Part shown: positions 1 to 5,637 of the stretch, piece by piece
How positions within the stretch are numbered: the first letter of the stretch is position 1
Layout of the letters: each line of letters begins with the position of its first letter
Origin: Opitutaceae bacterium UBA6669
Lineage (GTDB): Bacteria; Verrucomicrobiota; Verrucomicrobiia; Opitutales; Opitutaceae
NCBI GenBank assembly: GCA_002455175.1
Contig: DKKJ01000025.1
Coordinates: 2,807 to 8,443, forward strand
DNA length: 5,637 nucleotides
Direction of reading: 5' to 3'
Translations under genes and position numbers: made by a program
Notes under the pieces: model-generated
What the model was told of the DNA's origin: nothing
The model's input: only the letters and a program-made list of their open reading frames with translations
Databases searched by the model: none

Positions 1-74
1 ACGAGGAGCACATCCACCATGGGCGCGATTTGAAACTCGGGCTCGCCGTCGGCTCCACCTCCGTGAGATGCCAT
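1..74 (-). CDS. exbD: ExbD/TolR biopolymer transport protein, N-terminal fragment (cut by window edge)
   Basis: Only the first 24 codons are inside the window. The protein starts MASHGGGADGEPEFQIAPMV and continues DVLL. The P-M-V-D-V-L-L stretch (residues 18-24) matches the start of the single transmembrane helix of ExbD/TolR, where the family reads roughly P-x-(I/V)-D-V-x-L. Asp21 is therefore the expected membrane-embedded aspartate that carries protons (Asp25 in E. coli ExbD). The family role is the stator-like partner of ExbB, with one membrane helix and a periplasmic domain that binds peptidoglycan or TonB-like proteins. A good Shine-Dalgarno GGAGG (82-86) lies 7 bases before the ATG, which supports this start. 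It follows exbB after a 95-base gap, unlike the tight spacing in the rest of the operon. The family assignment rests on a short segment plus the adjacent exbB. Confidence 0.85.
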   Translation of the reverse strand, partial: MASHGGGADGEPEFQIAPMVDVLL

Positions 75-76
75 GG

Positions 77-157
77 TTAGGCCTCCACAAATAGATTACC
101 GACCTGAGAACCATCGAACCCGATTGCCGAAAGAGGCCATGTCGTCAGCCAGTTCAT
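77..157 (-). CDS. Possible 26-residue small ORF between exbB and exbD
   Basis: An ATG 12 bases after the exbB stop opens 26 codons. The peptide begins MNWLTTWPLS and ends NLFVEA, and its TAA lies 2 bases before the exbD ATG. The exbD Shine-Dalgarno is inside its last codons. This geometry is what a translationally coupled spacer gene or leader would look like, with ribosomes finishing here placed to start exbD. Against it, no convincing Shine-Dalgarno precedes its ATG, the peptide has no recognisable family or long hydrophobic helix, and a 26-codon ORF in a 95-base gap can arise by chance. It could be translated by reinitiation after exbB, or not at all. I do not recognise a function. Confidence 0.22.
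   Translation of the reverse strand: MNWLTTWPLSAIGFDGSQVGNLFVEA
80..138 (-). promoter_or_regulatory. Inverted repeat that could mask the exbD ribosome-binding site
   Basis: On the transcript strand GGCCTC (138-133) is exactly complementary to GAGGCC (85-80), and the pairing can be extended by one U-G pair at 132/86. The downstream arm contains most of the exbD Shine-Dalgarno GGAGG (86-82), so pairing would hide it. The loop is about 46 bases, which makes the hairpin weak alone. Ribosomes translating exbB or the small ORF at 157-77 would disrupt it. The complementarity is seen in the sequence; the regulatory role is inference. Confidence 0.2.
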
Positions 158-169
158 AGTAGTTGGGAA

Positions 170-1024
170 TCAGCTCTGAACGAGCGGTGATGCGAGGGGC
201 TGTACCTCAGATTTTACCGGAGGCTTGCCCGCGCATACCTCGGCACCGCGAAACGCGTGGCCGGAAAGTGCCTCGAACGGAAACCCGCGGAAGAGTTCGG
301 CTAGCTCTGCGCTCACGGCGTGAAACTGATGGGAGACACGATTCCGCAACGCATAATAAAAAACGAAGGCAGGGATGGCGACGATCAGGCCTCCCGCCGT
401 GGCGTGGAGCACGTGTCCGATCGCGCCCGAAAGTTTAGAGGGATCCGCAGCGCCCGCCTGCCCCATCAGAGAGAACGCATCGATCATACCCAGCACGGTT
501 CCGGTCAACCCGACCATCGGGGCAATCACTCCGATCACCGACAGGTAGGCAATTTTAGTCTGAAAGGGAGCATTGGTTCCGGACAAAGACATCATCATGG
601 CTTCTTCCACGGCCCTCTTTCCTTCACCGACGTGACGCAGCCCCGCACGCACCGCATCGTTGAAGACGCCCGGACGCGCGGCGCAGCTGTCATAGGCTGC
701 CTGATAGTCTCCTTGCGCAAAGTTTCTTCGTACGACGTTGCGCTCACTCTCGGGCAGAATGCGTTTAGCCCCACTTTTTAAAAAGACATCGACTACCAGC
801 CAAACAATCAGGAGCGAACAGGCCAAAAGAAACCAGATCGCCGGCAGATTCAGCTCCTGCAGCAAGGTCTTCTTCACCGCAATCTCCGCTGGTAGTGCTT
901 TGTTCGCTACGGATTGGGCCGAAGCAACCGTGATGCTGAACAAAACCAGCACGCAGCCAAATCCCGGACGGATCCGTCGGCGGGGCGCGCGGTTAACAAC
1001 GAAGTGATGGGTCGATCGTTTCAT
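170..1024 (-). CDS. exbB: ExbB/TolQ/MotA-family proton channel subunit with N-terminal signal peptide
   Basis: The 284-residue inner-membrane protein should form the multimeric channel that, with ExbD, turns proton flow into force on a TonB- or TolA-like partner. Residues 1-36 are a signal peptide (Arg-rich n-region, hydrophobic 21-33, A-S-A before Gln37). TM1 is about 61-81, a cytoplasmic loop follows to about 155, TM2 is about 157-185 and TM3 about 203-227. TM2 holds the family signature GLTGTVLGMI (172-181), with Thr176 equivalent to pore Thr148 of E. coli ExbB. TM3 holds ATAGGLIVAIPA (208-219), with Thr209 equivalent to Thr181. The position of the usual TM3 glutamate (E. coli Glu176) is His204 here. 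The ATG overlaps the previous stop as ATGA and has AAGGA (1034-1038) 9 bases upstream, so translation is probably coupled. Signal-peptide forms of ExbB are known in several phyla. TolQ is the alternative name; exbB fits better with exbD following. Confidence 0.93.
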   Translation of the reverse strand: MKRSTHHFVVNRAPRRRIRPGFGCVLVLFSITVASAQSVANKALPAEIAVKKTLLQELNLPAIWFLLACSLLIVWLVVDVFLKSGAKRILPESERNVVRRNFAQGDYQAAYDSCAARPGVFNDAVRAGLRHVGEGKRAVEEAMMMSLSGTNAPFQTKIAYLSVIGVIAPMVGLTGTVLGMIDAFSLMGQAGAADPSKLSGAIGHVLHATAGGLIVAIPAFVFYYALRNRVSHQFHAVSAELAELFRGFPFEALSGHAFRGAEVCAGKPPVKSEVQPLASPLVQS

Positions 1025-1893
1025 AGATTAAATTCCTTTTGCGCCAATTGGGCTTCGCGGGAGTGAGGGTATTGGTCCGTGAGTTCGATCACGGCACGCT
1101 CACATCGATCTTCGTCGCCAAGACGACGATACGCCCGCGCCGAACCCAAGAGGGCACGGGGTTGAAGATCATCGCGCCAGGGAGCAAAGACAGGAATCCG
1201 CAGGAACGACTCCAGCGCCGCCTCCGGTGCTTGCTGACGCTCATGCAATTCTCCCCAGACCAAGGCGGCCTCGGCTTCGGTATGTGCATTCACTGGGATA
1301 CGACGAGTATCGGACAGCAGGGCGCGCGCTTCCCGCACACGACCATCTCGGACATGAACCCAAGCAAGGAGGAAATAGGAAGTCTGCCGGGTCGGTTCGT
1401 CGGGGGCTCGCTCCACCACGCGTTCCACTTCCACGGCCTGGACCTGCAACCCCAACGCGAGCGCGGCTTTCAACCGAAGAATCTCGGCAGGCACCCACCA
1501 AGAACCAGGGAGCTTTCCGAAGGGCTCAAACACGGCCGAAACCTCGCTCGCTGCACGCATCGCTGACTCCCAACGGCCGGCTCGTGCTTCCAGCATGGCC
1601 TGCTTCAATACATCGGGCTCGGGCCACTCGAGGCGTGACACCTGGCTCAAGGGATAACCAATTTCAGCTCCACCAGAGGCCCCGTCGGCTACCCGTTGCA
1701 CCAGTTGATCACCACGCACCTGCACCTGCTGGGCGAGAAGGATGCGGCCGTCCCGTAGATGGTAGGTCTGGGCAACTCCGTCGAGCGGCAAGGTCACCCC
1801 GATGACCATCGACACCCATCGTAGAACGCGGCGAAGCACAACGGCTGTTCCTTCGGTCACGTTTGAATCTCGGACATGATAATCAAAACACAT
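1021..1893 (-). CDS. Exported TPR protein, second gene of the ExbBD operon
   Basis: This 290-residue protein has no symbol I can assign. After a hydrophobic segment (about residues 26-41, ending GVAQ) comes a beta-rich stretch, YHLRDGRILLAQQVQVRGDQ and onward to about residue 90, that looks like a small barrel or sheet domain. From about 95 to 288 there are degenerate tetratricopeptide helix pairs: 95-127, 135-165, 169-199, 207-236 and 244-288, the last ending in a CpoB/BamD-like pattern (A-Y-R-R-L-G-D, then Q-Y-P-H-S-R-E-A). TPR units bind other proteins, so a periplasmic adaptor for the ExbBD motor is likely but inferred. The ATG at 1893 has a GAGGAA Shine-Dalgarno (1903-1908) 9 bases upstream. 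A GTG at 1839 with AAGGA about 9 bases upstream would give a more typical signal peptide (VLRRVLRW then SMVIGVTLPLDGVAQ), so the true start may be 18 codons later. It sits 18 bases after the large TPR gene and overlaps exbB by 4. Confidence 0.82.
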   Translation of the reverse strand: MCFDYHVRDSNVTEGTAVVLRRVLRWVSMVIGVTLPLDGVAQTYHLRDGRILLAQQVQVRGDQLVQRVADGASGGAEIGYPLSQVSRLEWPEPDVLKQAMLEARAGRWESAMRAASEVSAVFEPFGKLPGSWWVPAEILRLKAALALGLQVQAVEVERVVERAPDEPTRQTSYFLLAWVHVRDGRVREARALLSDTRRIPVNAHTEAEAALVWGELHERQQAPEAALESFLRIPVFAPWRDDLQPRALLGSARAYRRLGDEDRCERAVIELTDQYPHSREAQLAQKEFNL

Positions 1894-1911
1894 AAAGCGG
1901 CTTTCCTCGTG

Positions 1912-4830
1912 CTACCCCGTGGTGGTTTGCTGCTCACCCGTGGACATCGACTCTAAACGCAAGAGCGCTTTACGCGCCTCCTGCGCTTCCGGAAGAGTCA
2001 CTAAGCGCTCGTCGCGCAGCAGCTCTTGATACGTCGCCACCGCTTCGTTGCGCTTGCCGAGTTTTTCCAAGATCATGGCGCTTTGCAGGTAGGCTCGTAC
2101 CACCCAAGGCACGAATCGGCGGTAACCCACATAAACCCGCTGAAAATGCGCATGCGCTTGAGCCAGACTATCCGGTCCACCGCGCTGCTCGCAGATTTGG
2201 CCTAGCGCGAAGACGCTGAGCGCGGTCGCCTCACCTCGCCACGTACGATTGCTAGCAATCTGCTCGAAGACCCGCTGTGCTTCATCCCAACGCTCCAGGG
2301 CCAACAAACTGCGCGCGCGCCCCACCGTCGCTTCTTTCAATTTGAACCTCGCTCCTGCCTTGTCGATGGCAGCGTCAAACAACGCGAGGGCCGTCTCGTA
2401 CTCGCCGCGCGCCCATGCACCTTCACCCAATCCCACGTAACCGAAATCAGCGAAGAGAGAACGCGGTTCACGCTCCACCAACTCTCGATAAAAGCCCTCC
2501 GCCCGCCCCGCCTGCCCCTGCTGCGTGAGGAAATCTCCAACTCTACCTAGCAGTCCCGCCGGCAGAACAGCGGGAGGAAAAACCTCCGCGAGCTTGGCAA
2601 AGCAGCGGTCGCGGTGATCTGGCTTTTTCAACAATGAGGCAACCTCCGCTTCGACGAAGAGCGCACGGGCCTGCGCCGTAGGAGCATTCGCCAACACGCC
2701 TGGCAGCAAAAGCTCGCTCACCCGACGCTTCCACGCGTCCTCCTCAGACAAGGGCTGACGTCCTGCCCCACCCGTTCCTTTGGACTCTCGTTTTTCGCGT
2801 GCCTGGATCGACACCATGACCTTCGCCAGCTCAAGCAGCATCCGCTCCACGGCATCACGTCGAGGGTCCGCGACCGAACGCTTGGCGATCGAAGCCATTT
2901 TAGCTAGCCCCGCCTCGGGTTCGCCTTCGCGAAGACAGATGCGACCGATCCAGTACGCTGCGTTCACCGCGAAGGGATGCTGGGGATTTTTCTCGGCGAA
3001 CTGCTCCCAACGCTCGGAGGCAGCGGCGAACTCCTTCCGCTCCATCTGCAGCCGCGTGAGTTCATCCAGAACATGTCCCAACCCGTCGTCGGCTAAGGGG
3101 CACAAAAGAGCGTTCTCAAAACTAGCAATCGCCGATTCCGTCTCCCCCGCCGCAGCGAGGATGTCACCTTGCAAGGAGAACACCTCACCTCGCTGGGGGT
3201 GATCTGCGGGAAATGTGGCAATCCACAGTTCCGTACGTTCACGCGCTTTCGCGTAGTCCTTCACTGAAAACTCCGCTGCGGCCCAGCGGTAGCGTGCATC
3301 GGCGACAAAACGTCCTTCCGGAAACCGTGCCAGGTAATCTTGAATTTCCTCCAGCGAACGGGTCGCAGGTCCGAGAAGTAAACCCGCCATCACCTTCAGG
3401 TAGGTAGCATCTTCTGCATATCTCCCCTGCGGATACAGCTGAAGATAGTTTTCCGCAGTTGAGCGCACGTCGCCATAGGAGCCTTGCGCAAAAAACGCGT
3501 TCGCCTGAAGGAGCAGCAGGGTTTCTCGCAGTTCGACGGACGGTGAGTGCTGAAGCGCAAGATCCACCAACTCCAACGACGAGGCCGTGCTCTTTTTCTC
3601 CTGGGCTTTGATGGCCGCTTGGGTCAAGGCGGGGGCCAGGGCTGCTGTCGGGTCGTTCGTCCGCGGAATGCGTTTCGCCGCGAGTACCGCTTTTTCGATG
3701 CGACCCGACTCTGCGTAGGCGAGAATCAAACCAGCGTAGGCCTGCTCGATGTCGGGGGCTTGCGGGTAACGCGTTGTGAGTCGCTCATAGATCAGCGCGG
3801 CTTCCCAGGCTTTTCCGCGCTGTTGAAACGCGCTGCCTAATCGCGAAAGGATGCGGGCATCGTAGTCGGTGATTTTTTCCAACTCGGTCACGGCAGAGCG
3901 AATACGTTGCTTTCTATCCTCCAGTTGGCGAGCGGCATCGGCTTCGGCGGGACGCTCTGGCGAGCGACTTTTCGCCCGCTCCCAGCGTTCGTGCAAGGCT
4001 TGGTCCCGCTCTTTCTGCACCCGCTGTAGCTCCGCCAGCGGCAGCAAGGTACGGTACGCCATTCCCGCTGCCAGGGGGTCTCCGGCGGCCAGGCAGGCAT
4101 CCCCCAACCGCAAACTGAGCAAGGTGAGCCCCACTTGATTATCCACTGGCGCAGCCCCCTCGCGCAGGAGCCGCAATCCCCGTTGGGCTTCGTCGATTTG
4201 GGAGGCATCCAAGTGCAAGGCAATCACCGCCAAGGCAGCGTCCGCCCAGGCCTCATCTTTGGGTGCCAACGCGAGATGGCGGTGATACGCCTCTTTCGCG
4301 ACCTCGGCCTGCCCGTCCTGCTGCGCCGCCATCGCTCGATAGAGCCACGCGCGATCGTGATACGCCGTCGCCGAGGTCAGGGCCCCAAAGAGACCTACCG
4401 CCTCCTTGAACTGCCCCTGCGAAGCTCGGGCAAGCGCTAGAATCCAGGTGGCGTCCCGTTGCGTCTCCGCGGCACGTCCCGCGTCGGCACCTCCACGAGC
4501 GCTTTCAGCCCAGGTCGCTGCTTGGACGACATTTCCCGTCCGCAGCGCCGCGGTCGCCGCTAAGAGAAGCAGCTTTTCTCGAATCACACCCTCTGGCAGC
4601 GGCTCTCCTTGAGCCATGCGCGCCAAGGCACGCTCAAAAAGCGGGTAGGCTTCGGGGAGACGCCCACCTTTGATCAACGACTCTATTTCCGCAAAAACCT
4701 GATGGAGTGGGACTAACTTACCAAGCCCAACCGCTGCGTCACGTTTGGATACGGGTACTCCGCGCAAACCCTCCGCCGCCCCAACTATGAGGAAGAGAAC
4801 AGCGAAAAAGCGGACCGCCCTGCATTTCAT
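1912..4830 (-). CDS. Large exported TPR-repeat (solenoid) protein, first gene of the ExbBD operon
   Basis: From the ATG at 4830 the product is 972 residues. It opens with a classic signal peptide, MKCRAVR then FFAVLFLIVGAA, with cleavage likely around residues 19-21. The rest is almost wholly alpha-helical tetratricopeptide units, with the A-x-x-x-G-(x)-A-x-x-x-F/Y and Y-P-x-(G/A) patterns clear near 124-190, 327-385, 440-510, 510-575, 618-650, 760-790, 795-860 and 870-940. Charged linkers lie at about 268-320 (probable coiled coil) and 675-702. Repeats such as N-Y-L-Q-L-Y-P-Q-G-R (461-470) and D-Y-L-A-R-F-P-E-G-R (498-507) resemble CpoB/BamD-type periplasmic TPRs. No catalytic domain or lipobox is seen. 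Inferred role: periplasmic scaffold or partner of the ExbBD motor. The reading frame stays open to an ATG at 5007, but that would overlap the divergent apbE and bury the signal peptide behind 59 mostly charged residues, so 4830 is chosen. An in-frame ATG at 4878 is a second option. No Shine-Dalgarno precedes 4830. Confidence 0.85.
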   Translation of the reverse strand: MKCRAVRFFAVLFLIVGAAEGLRGVPVSKRDAAVGLGKLVPLHQVFAEIESLIKGGRLPEAYPLFERALARMAQGEPLPEGVIREKLLLLAATAALRTGNVVQAATWAESARGGADAGRAAETQRDATWILALARASQGQFKEAVGLFGALTSATAYHDRAWLYRAMAAQQDGQAEVAKEAYHRHLALAPKDEAWADAALAVIALHLDASQIDEAQRGLRLLREGAAPVDNQVGLTLLSLRLGDACLAAGDPLAAGMAYRTLLPLAELQRVQKERDQALHERWERAKSRSPERPAEADAARQLEDRKQRIRSAVTELEKITDYDARILSRLGSAFQQRGKAWEAALIYERLTTRYPQAPDIEQAYAGLILAYAESGRIEKAVLAAKRIPRTNDPTAALAPALTQAAIKAQEKKSTASSLELVDLALQHSPSVELRETLLLLQANAFFAQGSYGDVRSTAENYLQLYPQGRYAEDATYLKVMAGLLLGPATRSLEEIQDYLARFPEGRFVADARYRWAAAEFSVKDYAKARERTELWIATFPADHPQRGEVFSLQGDILAAAGETESAIASFENALLCPLADDGLGHVLDELTRLQMERKEFAAASERWEQFAEKNPQHPFAVNAAYWIGRICLREGEPEAGLAKMASIAKRSVADPRRDAVERMLLELAKVMVSIQAREKRESKGTGGAGRQPLSEEDAWKRRVSELLLPGVLANAPTAQARALFVEAEVASLLKKPDHRDRCFAKLAEVFPPAVLPAGLLGRVGDFLTQQGQAGRAEGFYRELVEREPRSLFADFGYVGLGEGAWARGEYETALALFDAAIDKAGARFKLKEATVGRARSLLALERWDEAQRVFEQIASNRTWRGEATALSVFALGQICEQRGGPDSLAQAHAHFQRVYVGYRRFVPWVVRAYLQSAMILEKLGKRNEAVATYQELLRDERLVTLPEAQEARKALLRLESMSTGEQQTTTG

Positions 4831-4836
4831 GCTGTC

Positions 4837-4877
4837 TAATTGCAATAACCAGTCTCTCAGGTCAATTAGTAATTGCA
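4837..4877. repeat. TAATTG/CAATTA repeat cluster, possible operator
   Basis: Two direct copies of TAATTGCA lie at 4837-4844 and 4870-4877 on the plus strand, 33 bases apart, close to three helical turns. An inverted half-site CAATTA lies at 4863-4868, so 4863-4875 is a perfect palindrome of 6-base arms around one central base. The first copy also overlaps the palindrome ATTGCAAT (4839-4846). A one-base loop cannot form an RNA hairpin, so if functional this would be a DNA-binding site for a dimeric regulator in the divergent promoter region. AT-rich sequence makes such short repeats fairly easy to get by chance. Confidence 0.3.
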
Positions 4878-4889
4878 TTTTATTGTCAT
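4866..4889 (-). CDS. Possible 7-codon leader ORF before the large TPR gene
   Basis: A consensus Shine-Dalgarno AGGAGG (transcript strand, 4902-4897) sits exactly 7 bases before an ATG at 4889 that encodes MTIKCNY and stops at TAA (4868-4866). This is the best ribosome-binding site in the window, yet it does not serve the TPR frame: the in-frame ATG at 4878 is 18 bases away and the preferred start at 4830 is farther still. Ribosomes may translate the leader and reinitiate at 4830, 35 bases after its stop. The peptide has no run of one amino acid of the attenuator type. Alternatively the Shine-Dalgarno serves 4878 with unusually long spacing. Confidence 0.25.
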   Translation of the reverse strand: MTIKCNY

Positions 4890-4935
4890 TATTCTGCCTC
4901 CTCGCATTTCTTTTCACCTTGGTTTCTCGTGCCCC

Positions 4936-5637
4936 ATGGGCGCGCCGTTTGAACGCTTTAGCCACGAGGCCATGGCGACCTCGTTCGATCTCTTCATCGC
5001 CGGCCACCCTGCCGTTTATGCGCGGCAGGCCGCGACGGCCGCTTTTTTGGAGCTAGATCGGCTGGAGACCGAGTTGAGTCGCTACATCGAATCCAGCGAT
5101 ATCGGCCGAGCCAACCAGCTCTCGCGCAATGGCGTGATGATGATCGGCGACGACGCCCTGCAATGTCTTCTCATCGCCGCGGAAGTCTCCGCAGCCACCG
5201 GCGGAGCCTTTGACCCCGCCTACGCGTCCACGCGGGGACCTGAGGATGCGCCCTCGGACCCGTTGTACGGGTTAGATCCCGCGCAACATCAGCTCATGTC
5301 ATTTGTCGAGCGCCTCCATTTGGATTTGGGTGCCGTGGGCAAGGGCTACGCGCTGGATCGTATGGCAGAGCTCTTGCGGGACTGGGAAATCACGGCAGCC
5401 TGCCTGCAAAGCGGTGGGAGTACGGTCTTGGCACTCGATCCGCCTCCGGGGGCACTTGGCTGGAAAGTAGGGCTCGGCGAAGGGCCCGGATACCGCACCG
5501 TGACCCTTTCGCAGCGCGCTCTAAGCGGTTCTGGACTGGCCGTGAAGGGCGCTCATTTGATCGACCCGCGCACAAACCAGCCCGCTACCCGAGTCCAACG
5601 CGCCTGGGCTTTTGCAAAAAGCGCAACCGTAGCGGAC
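4936..5637 (+). CDS. apbE: FAD:protein FMN transferase (ApbE family), 3' end cut by window edge
   Basis: The first 234 residues are present. ApbE uses FAD and Mg2+ to attach FMN through a phosphoester bond to Thr/Ser of target proteins such as NqrB, NqrC, RnfG and other FMN-binding-domain redox proteins. Family landmarks appear in order: HEAMATSF (10-17), LETELSRYIESSDIGRAN (43-60), GGAFDPAY (89-96), LDLGAVGKGYALD (129-141), QSGGSTVLAL (158-167), SGSGLAVKGAHLIDPRTNQPA (197-217) and the beginning of the metal-site A-x-x-A-D region (230-234). The stretch between FDPAY and LDLGAVGKG is about 32 residues, shorter than in typical ApbE, and lacks the usual W-G-F segment, suggesting a compact subfamily. 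The ATG at 4936 has no clear Shine-Dalgarno, but the next ATG (4972) would remove the conserved His. From this start there is no signal peptide or lipobox, so the enzyme looks cytoplasmic, while many ApbE are periplasmic. It diverges from the TPR-exbBD operon, and no flavinylation target is visible here. Confidence 0.92.
   Translation, partial: MGAPFERFSHEAMATSFDLFIAGHPAVYARQAATAAFLELDRLETELSRYIESSDIGRANQLSRNGVMMIGDDALQCLLIAAEVSAATGGAFDPAYASTRGPEDAPSDPLYGLDPAQHQLMSFVERLHLDLGAVGKGYALDRMAELLRDWEITAACLQSGGSTVLALDPPPGALGWKVGLGEGPGYRTVTLSQRALSGSGLAVKGAHLIDPRTNQPATRVQRAWAFAKSATVAD

Larger units (their letters stand above)
4831..4935. promoter_or_regulatory. AT-rich divergent intergenic region between the TPR-exbBD operon and apbE
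   Basis: These 105 bases are much richer in A and T than the flanking coding DNA and separate two genes reading away from each other. Promoters for both probably lie here or just inside the apbE start. I could not fix a convincing -35/-10 pair on either strand. The best single boxes are TTGTCA at 4883-4888 on the plus strand and AATAAT at 4887-4892 on the minus strand, each lacking a good partner. The region also holds a strong Shine-Dalgarno, a tiny ORF and TAATTG/CAATTA repeats, listed separately. Confidence 0.55.

Noticed and set aside
440..510. The ExbB gene as the flagellar stator motA
   Set aside because: The length, signal peptide, three-helix layout and the exbD start downstream all fit ExbB/TolQ; MotA has four helices and is followed by motB.
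163..1805. Several plus-strand open frames opposite exbB and the second TPR gene (for example 320-781, 1039-1566, 1227-1805)
   Set aside because: They lie wholly antisense to well-supported genes, give Arg/Pro/His-rich low-quality translations with no family likeness, and are expected in GC-rich DNA.
2249..4612. Short frames on both strands inside the large TPR gene
   Set aside because: They are shadows of the TPR coding frame, with no plausible domains or independent ribosome-binding sites.
4863..4875. The 13-base palindrome as a transcription terminator
   Set aside because: A one-base loop cannot fold as RNA, the arms are AT-only apart from one pair, and it lies at the 5' ends of both genes.
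4873..4935. Upstream TTG start for apbE giving a hydrophobic N-terminus that ends in a lipobox-like LGFSC
   Set aside because: The frame is open only back to a TAA at 4870, the n-region has no positive residues, two prolines interrupt the hydrophobic stretch, the Cys context is not a canonical lipobox, and no good Shine-Dalgarno precedes the TTG.
4831..5007. Extension of the large TPR protein to the ATG at 5007 (59 more residues)
   Set aside because: It would overlap the start of apbE on the opposite strand by 72 bases, cover the AT-rich intergenic region and place mostly charged residues in front of an evident signal peptide. No ribosome-binding site favours it.

Overview
The window holds most of one leftward (minus-strand) operon and the start of one divergent rightward gene. 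The coding DNA is GC-rich. The combination of signal-peptide TPR proteins, an ExbB with its own signal peptide, and ExbD recalls Gram-negative envelope gene sets, perhaps of the Planctomycetes-Verrucomicrobia-Chlamydiae group (an Opitutales-like verrucomicrobium would fit). That placement is inferred from gene style and rests on no marker gene. No rRNA, tRNA, mobile element, CRISPR array or pseudogene is visible.

Layout in transcription order of the operon: a 972-residue exported TPR solenoid protein (4830 to 1912); 18 bases later, a second exported TPR protein with an N-terminal beta-rich segment (1893 to 1021); then ExbB (1024 to 170), whose ATG overlaps the preceding TGA as ATGA; then a 95-base gap containing a possible 26-codon small ORF; then the first 24 codons of ExbD (74 to 1, cut by the window edge). 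On the other strand, apbE (FAD:protein FMN transferase) starts at 4936 and runs off the right edge. Between the divergent genes is an AT-rich, repeat-bearing stretch (4831-4935) that probably carries the promoters.

ExbB and ExbD form the proton-driven inner-membrane motor used by TonB and Tol systems. Here two probably periplasmic TPR scaffold proteins are encoded upstream in the same tightly packed operon. The likely reading is an ExbBD-powered envelope machine in which the TPR proteins act as periplasmic partners. The TonB/TolA-like arm is not in the window and may lie beyond exbD. ApbE attaches FMN to Thr/Ser residues of redox proteins. It is probably only a neighbour, unless the shared promoter region co-regulates the two transcripts.

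Points worth a second look: His in the ExbB position usually held by a conserved Glu of TM3; the small ORF and Shine-Dalgarno-masking inverted repeat just before exbD; a tiny leader ORF with a perfect AGGAGG before the large TPR gene; and TAATTG/CAATTA repeats in the divergent promoter region.
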